Shown here one piece after another: positions 1 through 5,509 of a DNA stretch of 8,607 nucleotides (within the stretch, counting starts at the first letter, position 1; every line of letters starts with the position of its first letter). A program made the translations under genes and the position numbers. The notes below the pieces were generated by a model that did not search any database, had not been told where the DNA came from, and saw nothing but the letters and a program-made list of their open reading frames with translations. Source of the DNA: Candidatus Hydrogenedentota bacterium (GTDB lineage Bacteria; Hydrogenedentota; Hydrogenedentia; Hydrogenedentales; SLHB01); assembly GCA_035416745.1 (NCBI GenBank), contig DAOLNV010000142.1, forward strand, positions 1 to 8,607. The letters are read 5' to 3'.

Positions 1-35
1 GGTTGTTTCCGCCCCCGCGCATGGTTTAGACTTCC

Positions 36-41
36 TATACT
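36..41 (+). promoter_or_regulatory. Possible -10 element for the MFS gene
   Basis: TATACT matches five of six bases of the sigma70 -10 consensus and lies about 68 bases before the chosen ATG. No convincing -35 hexamer lies 16-18 bases upstream, where the sequence is C/G-rich, so this is weak. If used, it would start the transcript near position 48. That would exclude the in-frame GTG at 43 as a translation start. Confidence 0.25.
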
Positions 42-96
42 TGTGACCAGTAGTCGCGCGGTGCGGATGTTTTTTCTCTGGGCGTCGCGGGGGCTG

Positions 97-103
97 AAGG
101 GGG
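97..103 (+). promoter_or_regulatory. Ribosome binding site deciding the MFS start
   Basis: AAGGGGG lies five bases before the ATG at 109, or eight bases counted from the AAGG core. The GTG at 43 and the ATG at 67, both in the same frame, lack a comparable site, so this fixes the start at 109. Confidence 0.6.
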
Positions 104-108
104 ATATC

Positions 109-1431
109 ATGACACAAAGTGTTGACCTCACGGAGCGGCAGCCTTGGTACCAGGGCCTTACCGGTTATCACTACTTGGTATTGGCCGTGGCTTGCTTTGG
201 CTGGTCGTTCGACACGATGGACCAGTGGCTGTACGTCTTTGTGAAGCAGCATGCCCTGCGCGACCTGCTTCCGCTTACCGTGCCCAATTCCGAGGTGAGC
301 ACATACATCGGCTATGCGCAAACATGCCTGATCCTCGGCTGGGCGACGGGCGGGCTGATCTTTGGAATGGTGGGCGACCGGCTGGGCCGGACCCGCACCA
401 TGGCTCTCACGATCCTGGTGTACGCCCTGTTTACGGGGCTCAGCGGCCTGTCGCAGAACTGGTGGCAGTTTGCGCTCTTCCGGTTCCTGACCGGCCTGGG
501 CGTCGGCGGCGAGTTCGCGGCGGGGGCGGCGCTTGTGGCGGAATCGTTCCCGGCGCATGCGCGAAGCACCGCCCTGAGCGTTGTTCAGGCGTCTTCGACA
601 CTGGGCAACGTGGCCGCGGGCGTCATCAACCTTATTATGACGTCCTACCTGCCCGTCGAGCAGGCTTGGCGCTGGGTGTTTGCGATTGGCATTCTGCCGG
701 CGCTGCTTGTGGTGGTGATTTTTGCGTTCGTCCGCGAGCCCGAGGCCTGGCAGGCGGCGCGCGCTCGCGCACGCGAGGCCAAAGCGAAGGGCGAACGCCG
801 GCAGGTGGGGTCGATCGTGGCCTTGTTCACCGAGCCGACGGTGCGCCGGAACACCCTGGTGGGCGTCGCACTTGCAGCGGTGGGCGTAATCGGGTTCTGG
901 GGCATCAGCACGTGGACGCCCGAACTGTTGCGGGCTACCCTCAGCGCGCAGAACCTGGACCCGGGCCTTATTGAGCGACGCGTCAGTTACGCCGGAATGC
1001 TGCAGAACTTCGGCGGCATGTTCGGCGCGCTGGCATTCGGGTGGTTGGCGCGGCGAATCGGGCGGCGCCCGGCCTTCCTCATCGCCCTGCTGGGGTGCGC
1101 CGTCGAGATTCCGGCCACCTTCTTCTTCGCCAATACGTACCATATGGCCTTGGTGTTCTTCTTTGGCATGGGTTTCGTCCTGCTGCTGTTGCTGGGCGGG
1201 TTCACGGTGTACTTCCCCGAGCTGTTCCCCACGCGCTTGCGCGCCACGGGAACGGGGTTCTGCTACAACGTCGCGCGGTACCTTTCGGCCCCGTCGCCGG
1301 CGTTCTTTGGCCAACTGAGCGCGGCCATCGGCATTCAGAAAGCTGCTCTTGCGATCTCGTCGGCCTTCGTGCTCGGCATCGCCGTGCTGCCGTTCGCGCC
1401 GGAAACAAAGGGCAAACCTTTGCCGGAGTGA
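109..1431 (+). CDS. MFS transporter, metabolite:H+ symporter or sugar-porter type
   Basis: This is a 440-residue inner-membrane permease of the major facilitator superfamily, probably a proton-coupled importer of a small organic solute such as a sugar, sugar acid or aromatic acid. Sequence evidence: about 12 hydrophobic segments; TM1 with two acidic residues (FDTMDQWLY, residues 33-41); the loop 2-3 motif A GDRLGR (89-94); FRFLTGLGVGGEF (125-137) in the TM4-5 region; a basic central loop (about 208-232) starting with REPEAW; a second motif-A-like RRIGRRP (316-322); PELFPTRLRATG (370-381); and PETKGKPLPE at the C-terminus. The length is normal for the family. The start is the ATG with a good ribosome binding site; upstream in-frame codons are not used here. 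An intrinsic terminator follows 30 bases after the stop, so it appears to end its own transcript. It converges on an exported hydrolase, which would fit uptake of breakdown products. The substrate cannot be read from the sequence. Confidence 0.93.
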   Translation: MTQSVDLTERQPWYQGLTGYHYLVLAVACFGWSFDTMDQWLYVFVKQHALRDLLPLTVPNSEVSTYIGYAQTCLILGWATGGLIFGMVGDRLGRTRTMALTILVYALFTGLSGLSQNWWQFALFRFLTGLGVGGEFAAGAALVAESFPAHARSTALSVVQASSTLGNVAAGVINLIMTSYLPVEQAWRWVFAIGILPALLVVVIFAFVREPEAWQAARARAREAKAKGERRQVGSIVALFTEPTVRRNTLVGVALAAVGVIGFWGISTWTPELLRATLSAQNLDPGLIERRVSYAGMLQNFGGMFGALAFGWLARRIGRRPAFLIALLGCAVEIPATFFFANTYHMALVFFFGMGFVLLLLLGGFTVYFPELFPTRLRATGTGFCYNVARYLSAPSPAFFGQLSAAIGIQKAALAISSAFVLGIAVLPFAPETKGKPLPE

Positions 1432-1460
1432 TCGACGAAGCCGCATCGTAGGTATGGGGG

Positions 1461-1481
1461 CCGAACCCGGCGTTCGGTTTT
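1461..1481 (+). terminator. Rho-independent terminator after the MFS gene
   Basis: CCGAAC (1461-1466) pairs perfectly with GTTCGG (1472-1477) around the loop CCGGC, and TTTT follows directly (1478-1481). It lies 30 bases after the MFS stop. The stem is short (6 bp plus possible G-T closing pairs) and the T run is only four, but the geometry is classical and the position is right. Confidence 0.65.
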
Positions 1482-1617
1482 GCGCCAGGTTCCTGTATTG
1501 CGCCGTACCGCGCAGACCGGGGGGCGCTTCGGTTTCCGGAGGCGGGTCCGGGCAGGAGTGCTGGGTGGCGCGGCGTGTTTTACCGCCGTGAAAGAAGATG
1601 CCCGTCGCGTGAGGGGT
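1482..1617. other. Convergent intergenic stretch with no gene seen
   Basis: With the terminator before it and the coding-like extension after it, this is the rest of the 348-base gap between the convergent MFS and hydrolase genes. Open frames cross it on both strands, but their translations are rich in R, P, S and C and look like shadow frames. CGGCG (1571-1575) and CGCCG (1584-1588) could pair around a T-rich loop, yet no T run follows on either strand. I see nothing else supportable. Confidence 0.5.
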
Positions 1618-1779
1618 TCATTTCCGCCAGTGAGCGGTACGGCCTTCCCGCACAGCTGCCGCGCCGTATTTGCCCGACAAGACTGCCACGATACGCTCGA
1701 ACCAGGCGTCCAGCTCCGGCGGCCCGCCAAGACTCGACCATAGCGCTTCGGCAACGGCGCCGGGGCTCTGTTCGAAACC
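1618..1779 (-). other. In-frame coding-like extension beyond the hydrolase TGA stop
   Basis: Reading on past the TGA at 1782-1780 in the same frame gives 53 further sense codons before a second TGA (1620-1618). The translation looks like protein: it begins GFEQSPGAVAEALWSSLGG, continues through an amphipathic stretch ELDAWFERIVAVLSGKYG, and ends REGRTAHWRK. About 70% of its third codon positions are G or C, and its amino-acid mix is balanced, unlike the R/P/S-rich shadow frames. With it the hydrolase would be 557 positions long. Explanations: a nonsense mutation or base error (for example TGG to TGA), programmed readthrough, selenocysteine insertion, or chance. TGA is used as a normal stop by the MFS, GyrI-like and URO-D-like genes here, so a reassigned code is unlikely. 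Confidence 0.5.
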
Positions 1780-3291
1780 TCACCCCTTGCAGGAGATAAT
1801 GGTATTCAGAATCGTCAGCGACACGATGATCGAGCGTTTGAGCGCCGCCACCCGCGCGGCGTCTTTGAACTCGCCTTCGATCGACAGGAAATCGCGCAGG
1901 ACGGCTTCAAGGCCCTCTTTGTACCCGGCCCGGCCCGCGGCGTTCAGGTAATGCTCGGCGGACATAAAAGCCGCCGGACCAGGAGACGTCCCGAACAGGC
2001 CGTCCATATAAAATTCTCCGGGGGGTCCGCCGATGGCCGTGTCAAAGTGATCGTCCATCACCCATTGACCGAAATAGGCATCCTCGGCACGCTCGAAGAT
2101 GTCGGCGAGCTTGTCGAGCGCGGCGGCGTTCTTTGGACGATAAAGTTCGCCGAGGGTTTCGGCCAGCACGTCGCGCAACTCGCGGCCAGGCTCCTTTAGA
2201 ATGCGCCCGCCAAAAGCAACGTTCACTTCGACGCCCGGATTGTTCGCCGGACCCTGGTAGTACATGCATCCGCGCGCGCCCTGTTCGAAATGCTTCTTGA
2301 TCCCCGCGCCCTGCCGCTTGGTGTAGGGCAGGAAGTAGGACGTGCGGTCGAAACGGTGCGACGGGTACAGCCACAACGCGCCTGACGTGCCGTACGCGCA
2401 GTGCAGGTCTCTGACGAACTGTGCCCTTTCGTCGTCGGCCACGTACGTGCCCTTCCATCCCTGGTCGTAGAATCCGTCGATGTGGCGGCTCATCTCGATG
2501 ATCATCGCTTTGTGCTCCGCCGTGAAGCGCTGCTTGGGACCGACCCAGCCGATGGGTATGACGTTGATGAGCTTGTCCGGCCACTTGCTGCGGATATAGT
2601 CGGCCGTCTTGGTGTTGATGCGGCAATGGTAGCCTACCACGCCCTCGGGTCCGCCCGCGCATTGCGTGCAGCAACAACCGCCCTGATCGAACGACTCGAG
2701 GTGCACGCCATCCATGTCAAATTCCGTCAGCACGAAATCAAGGATGCGGCTCACCCACTCGAAGGACTTGGGGTTGGCGTCGCACATGGCCGTCTGCAAC
2801 GGTGTGCCGTCGGGAAGCCTGGCCGCCAGGGAAGGGTCGTTCTTGATGATTTCCTCGTAACCCCAACTGTACGTCCCCATCCCATAGATGATCTTCATGC
2901 CCCGTTCGTGGGCGGCGTCGATAATCTTTCGAACGTTCCGCTTGCGGGTCTCATCGATGCCGGCGCCAAGGTTCAGCGGCCAGCCGTGCGTGACAAAGAA
3001 GCCCCACGCGTCGAGATGCGTGTATCCCGACCGGCTCTGAAGCTCGAGCGCCGCAATTGTACTGCGAACGGTCTCATCGTCCATCTGGGGCGCGGGCCAA
3101 TTCTCGAGCGGCAGCGGCTCGAGCCGCATATCGTTGATCCACGCGCCGAAGGCGATACGGTAATCGTACCCGGCCCCTCCAGCGGCCGGAGCAATGGCCG
3201 GGGTCTGGGCCGCCCCTGTCTTTGCCGTGGCGGCTATCCCTGCTGCTCCTATAGCCGCCGTCTTGACGAAATCGCGTCGTGTCATAGCCAT
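1780..3291 (-). CDS. Tat-exported putative glycoside hydrolase with TIM-barrel fold
   Basis: This 503-residue protein opens with a twin-arginine signal (TRRDFVK, residues 4-10, then an Ala/Gly-rich hydrophobic stretch to about residue 28), so it should be exported folded. The body resembles uncharacterised (beta/alpha)8 glycoside-hydrolase-like proteins. It has a strand-like GYTHLDAWGFF (89-99), GMKIIYGMGTYSWGYE (131-146), then DMDGVHLESFDQGGCCCTQC (192-211). In this last block E199 or D202 are candidate catalytic acids, and C206, C208 and C211 form a CxCxxC motif. GALWLYPSHRFD (304-315) and GARGCMYYQG (338-347) look like later barrel strands. A helical C-terminal region follows from about residue 365. 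I cannot assign a GH family or a substrate. The ATG at 3291 has GAGGG nine bases upstream; an in-frame ATG at 3285 is an alternative. The stop is odd: an in-frame TGA is followed by 53 protein-like codons (1779-1621), so the annotated C-terminus may be truncated. Confidence 0.82.
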   Translation of the reverse strand: MAMTRRDFVKTAAIGAAGIAATAKTGAAQTPAIAPAAGGAGYDYRIAFGAWINDMRLEPLPLENWPAPQMDDETVRSTIAALELQSRSGYTHLDAWGFFVTHGWPLNLGAGIDETRKRNVRKIIDAAHERGMKIIYGMGTYSWGYEEIIKNDPSLAARLPDGTPLQTAMCDANPKSFEWVSRILDFVLTEFDMDGVHLESFDQGGCCCTQCAGGPEGVVGYHCRINTKTADYIRSKWPDKLINVIPIGWVGPKQRFTAEHKAMIIEMSRHIDGFYDQGWKGTYVADDERAQFVRDLHCAYGTSGALWLYPSHRFDRTSYFLPYTKRQGAGIKKHFEQGARGCMYYQGPANNPGVEVNVAFGGRILKEPGRELRDVLAETLGELYRPKNAAALDKLADIFERAEDAYFGQWVMDDHFDTAIGGPPGEFYMDGLFGTSPGPAAFMSAEHYLNAAGRAGYKEGLEAVLRDFLSIEGEFKDAARVAALKRSIIVSLTILNTIISCKG

Positions 3292-3300
3292 GATGTCAGT

Positions 3301-3305
3301 CCCTC
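3301..3305 (-). promoter_or_regulatory. Ribosome binding site of the 1780-3291 hydrolase
   Basis: GAGGG on the reverse strand lies nine bases before the ATG at 3291. This supports that start over the internal ATG two codons later. Confidence 0.5.
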
Positions 3306-3501
3306 GCGCAATTTTCCTTTGGGGCCGTGGCGAACCGCACCCAATGGCCGGGGCAGGGCGTCAATACCCCTTCATGATCCTATTCTTACATGCCATATGC
3401 CGTCCAGATTGAGCGTTTCGCATGTGCAGTTGCTCAGATCCGAGTTTTTCAGCCCGATACCCATAGTCTACGAGGATTTCTTTCGCTTTGGACCCCTCCT
3501 A

Positions 3502-3530
3502 TTGACGCCACGAGCCGACGCGACTAGGAT
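3502..3530 (+). promoter_or_regulatory. Sigma70-type promoter for the GyrI-like gene
   Basis: TTGACG (3502-3507, five of six -35 bases) and TAGGAT (3525-3530, four of six -10 bases) are separated by exactly 17 bases. Transcription would begin near 3537, giving a short leader of about 25 bases that carries the Shine-Dalgarno. It lies in the 271-base divergent gap between the hydrolase and this gene. I found no equally good promoter facing the hydrolase. Confidence 0.55.
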
Positions 3531-3548
3531 TAAGGCTGACTCGCTCGC

Positions 3549-3555
3549 AGGAGGG
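3549..3555 (+). promoter_or_regulatory. Strong Shine-Dalgarno of the GyrI-like gene
   Basis: AGGAGGG is a near-perfect Shine-Dalgarno sequence, seven bases before the ATG at 3563. It fixes the start and suggests efficient translation. Confidence 0.8.
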
Positions 3556-3562
3556 TGGTGCC

Positions 3563-4042
3563 ATGCAAGAGGATATCTGTTGTCCAGAGTTTGAGCCGGC
3601 GCCGTGGGATGGCAAAATCGTCGAGTGGAACGACAAGAAGTTCATCAAGGACCGTGTTTTCACATTCCTGTACATGCCATTCGGCTTCGGCAAAGTCATG
3701 AGGGCGCTGGACAGGCAGGTGCGGAATGCCGGCGCCACTATGCCCGACCGGCTATGCCTGTCTGACCACACCTCGAAGTGGAACATGGACGTCTATCTTG
3801 CCGTAGACAAAGCGATTCCCGACGCGCAAAACGTCACGCTCAGCGGCAAATTCCTGTGCAAGGTCTACGAAGGTCCTTACAAAGACACGGGCAAATGGTG
3901 CAAAGACTTCGAGCTTTTTGCCAAGAGCAAAGACCAAACCATTAAGAAATGGTATATGTGGTATACGACGTGCCCGAAATGCGCGAAGAAATACGGCAAG
4001 AACTACGTGGTCTTCCTGGGGAAAACGGGCAACGCCATTTGA
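3563..4042 (+). CDS. Small conserved protein, GyrI-like or 'hydrolase' family
   Basis: This is a 159-residue protein with no signal peptide or membrane segment, so probably cytoplasmic. I recognise the overall pattern of a conserved family often labelled 'hydrolase' or GyrI-like: an N-terminal CCPEF..APWDGK block (6-18), WNDKKFIKDRV (22-32), a central LSDHTSKWNMDVYLAVDK (66-83), GKFLCKVYEGPYKDTGKW (95-112), and a C-terminal TTCPKCAKKYGKNYVV (135-150). The VYEGPY segment followed by a tryptophan-containing helix resembles the effector-pocket strand of GyrI-like (Rob/SbmC-type) domains. CxxC at 137-140 could bind metal or be structural. There is no DNA-binding domain, so it is not an AraC-type regulator. 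Promoter and Shine-Dalgarno are both strong, suggesting single-gene expression. It ends 102 bases from the convergent cfa stop. The family resemblance is from memory; the fold assignment is tentative and the biochemical role is unknown. Confidence 0.8.
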   Translation: MQEDICCPEFEPAPWDGKIVEWNDKKFIKDRVFTFLYMPFGFGKVMRALDRQVRNAGATMPDRLCLSDHTSKWNMDVYLAVDKAIPDAQNVTLSGKFLCKVYEGPYKDTGKWCKDFELFAKSKDQTIKKWYMWYTTCPKCAKKYGKNYVVFLGKTGNAI

Positions 4043-4124
4043 CGCGGGTGTTCGCCGCCGGCCGGTGAAGAACTCCGCAGCAACGCCGCAGACGGGCGTG
4101 AGTTCGGGGTCTCCATGGACCTTC

Positions 4125-4144
4125 TTGTGCTGCCCGAAGCACAA
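4125..4144. terminator. Stem-loop between the GyrI-like and cfa genes
   Basis: TTGTGCT (4125-4131) and AGCACAA (4138-4144) form a perfect 7-bp inverted repeat around a six-base loop. The stem touches the cfa stop codon (4145-4147) and lies 82 bases after the stop of the forward gene. No T run follows on either strand, so it is at best a weak bidirectional terminator or a 3'-end-protecting hairpin. Confidence 0.4.
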
Positions 4145-5293
4145 CTAGCGGACGGCGGCGTATCCTCCGGGCACACCTTGCTTCGAATAGACAATCTGCC
4201 ACAGTTGATTCCACCGCGCTCGGAACGATCCCGCGCAACTCAGGAGATAGTATTTCCACATCCGGCAAAACCGTTCGCCGTAGTCTTTTTCGAAGTCAGC
4301 CCAATGCTCGTTGAAATTGCGCCACCATGCCATCAGTGTCTTGTCGTAATCCGCGCCGAAATTGTGGATATCCTCCGTCACGAAAAGGCCCTCCGTGGCC
4401 TTTGCCAACTGCTTTATGGATGGAAGCATCGAGTTGGGGAATATGTACTTCTCGATCCAGGGGTCGGTCGAAGTGGTGCTGCGCAAGGTGCCGATTGTCT
4501 GAAGCAGGAACAAACCGTGGTCAGCGAGGCAGCGGTGAACGATCTTCATGTAGCCCCGGTAATTCTTGTATCCCACATGTTCGATCATGCCCAATGACAC
4601 AATCCGGTCGAAACGCCCATTGAGATCTCTATAGTCGCTCAGGCAGAGTTCGATGGGCAGTCCGTCGCACAGCTCTTTCGCCAGCGCAAACTGTTCCTTT
4701 GACACGGTTGTTCCGACGGCCTCGATGCGGTACTTCTCCGCGGCATATTTTACGAAAGAGCCCCAACCGCAGCCGATGTCCAGGAGCCGCATCCCCGGTT
4801 GCAACCCGATCTTCCTGCAGATCATTTCGAGCTTGTGTTCTTGAGCGTCATCCAGGGTCGACGCGCATTTCCAGTACCCGCACGAATACACGAGGCGCCG
4901 GTCGAGCATGGCCTTGTAGAGTTCATTTCCGATGTCATAGTGCCGTTCGCCTATCACAAAGGCGCGCGATCTCCGCTGGCGATTAAACAAACAGGCCTTA
5001 ATGAATCCCAGAAGGAGGGGCCAGTTCCACAGACCCCGATGAATCTCTCCCGAAAGAACGCGGTGAAAGAATTCGTCAAGCGCGCCGCAATCCCACCAGC
5101 CCTCCATGTACGATTCGCCCAAGCCCAGCGAACCCCGGCTCAAAACCCTGCCAAATGTGCGCCCGTCATGTATCTGGATATCCCAGGGACGGTCGCCGCA
5201 AATGCGGATATCCGCCCGCGCCAGGAGACTCGCTACTGCCCGCGCCTCCGAAGTGTCGAAAGCGGTGGTCTGTTCCTGTCTCTGTTTGACCAT
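4145..5293 (-). CDS. cfa: Cyclopropane-fatty-acyl-phospholipid synthase
   Basis: Cfa adds a methylene group from S-adenosylmethionine across the cis double bond of unsaturated acyl chains in membrane phospholipids, at the inner membrane face. The match to E. coli Cfa runs the whole length: GSLGLGESYM (54-63), HYDIGNELY (118-126), YSCGYW (136-141), the SAM motif LLDIGCGWG (170-178), SDYRDLNGRFDRIV (219-232), MIEHVG (236-241), DPWIEKYIFPN (277-287), NFGADYDKTLMAW (311-323) and CAGSFRAR (353-360). The bicarbonate-site residues of E. coli (C139, E239, H266, I268, Y317) map to C138, E238, Q265, I267 and Y316, so only the His is replaced, by Gln (codon CAG at 4501-4499). From the ATG at 5293 the protein has 382 residues, the same as E. 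coli. A TTG at 5317 in frame would add eight residues, but neither start has a strong ribosome binding site. It looks monocistronic, 216 bases after the hydrolase stop. Confidence 0.95.
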   Translation of the reverse strand: MVKQRQEQTTAFDTSEARAVASLLARADIRICGDRPWDIQIHDGRTFGRVLSRGSLGLGESYMEGWWDCGALDEFFHRVLSGEIHRGLWNWPLLLGFIKACLFNRQRRSRAFVIGERHYDIGNELYKAMLDRRLVYSCGYWKCASTLDDAQEHKLEMICRKIGLQPGMRLLDIGCGWGSFVKYAAEKYRIEAVGTTVSKEQFALAKELCDGLPIELCLSDYRDLNGRFDRIVSLGMIEHVGYKNYRGYMKIVHRCLADHGLFLLQTIGTLRSTTSTDPWIEKYIFPNSMLPSIKQLAKATEGLFVTEDIHNFGADYDKTLMAWWRNFNEHWADFEKDYGERFCRMWKYYLLSCAGSFRARWNQLWQIVYSKQGVPGGYAAVR

Positions 5294-5377
5294 GGCTTGA
5301 TGCGCCGCCCCATCCAAGGCAGAACCGCACCGAACCCCAAGCTGCCTTCTCTTCTCCGCCCGCGGCGTCAGGCATCT

Positions 5378-5386
5378 ACTATATCA
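5378..5386 (-). promoter_or_regulatory. Extended -10 promoter candidate for cfa
   Basis: On the reverse strand the sequence reads TGATATAGT, an extended -10 (TG, one base, then TATAGT, five of six). No good -35 hexamer is present, which is typical of extended -10 promoters. Transcription would start near 5371, giving a leader of roughly 80 bases before the ATG at 5293. Confidence 0.45.
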
Positions 5387-5398
5387 TGCTTCCGGGGT

Positions 5399-5415
5399 GT
5401 GCCGCGCTGCGGCAC
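5399..5415. repeat. Perfect inverted repeat upstream of cfa
   Basis: GTGCCGC and GCGGCAC form a perfect 7-bp inverted repeat with the three-base centre GCT. On the reverse strand it sits over the position a -35 box would take for the extended -10 at 5378-5386. It also lies 95 bases after the stop of the 5510-7687 hydrolase. It could be an operator or a terminator stem for the upstream gene, but there is no T run after it. Confidence 0.4.
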
Positions 5416-5509
5416 GTCAGCAACGCTCGCGCTAATGCTTCAGCCGAGTGATGGGACCCGCGCGCCCCCATCTCGCACTCGCTGCCGGCTTGGATGCGCA
5501 AGAGCCGCG

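Noticed and set aside
1571..1588. CGGCG/CGCCG stem with T-rich loop as a terminator for the hydrolase
   Set aside because: The T-rich part is in the loop on one strand only and no T run follows the stem on either strand.
1335..1754. 139-codon reverse open frame in the MFS-hydrolase gap
   Set aside because: It overlaps the end of the MFS gene, its composition is rich in R, P, S and T, and another frame in the same place gives a more protein-like extension of the hydrolase.
1618..1782. Genome-wide reassignment of TGA to explain the extension
   Set aside because: The MFS, GyrI-like and URO-D-like genes all end at TGA at the family-expected length, so TGA is a working stop codon here.
2401..3594. 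397-codon forward open frame overlapping the first hydrolase
   Set aside because: It is antisense to a well-supported Tat hydrolase, its translation shows no recognisable motif, and it runs across the divergent promoter region into the start of the next gene in another frame.
5294..5317. TTG start adding eight residues to Cfa
   Set aside because: No Shine-Dalgarno precedes it, and the ATG at 5293 gives the same 382-residue length as E. coli Cfa. Not fully excluded.
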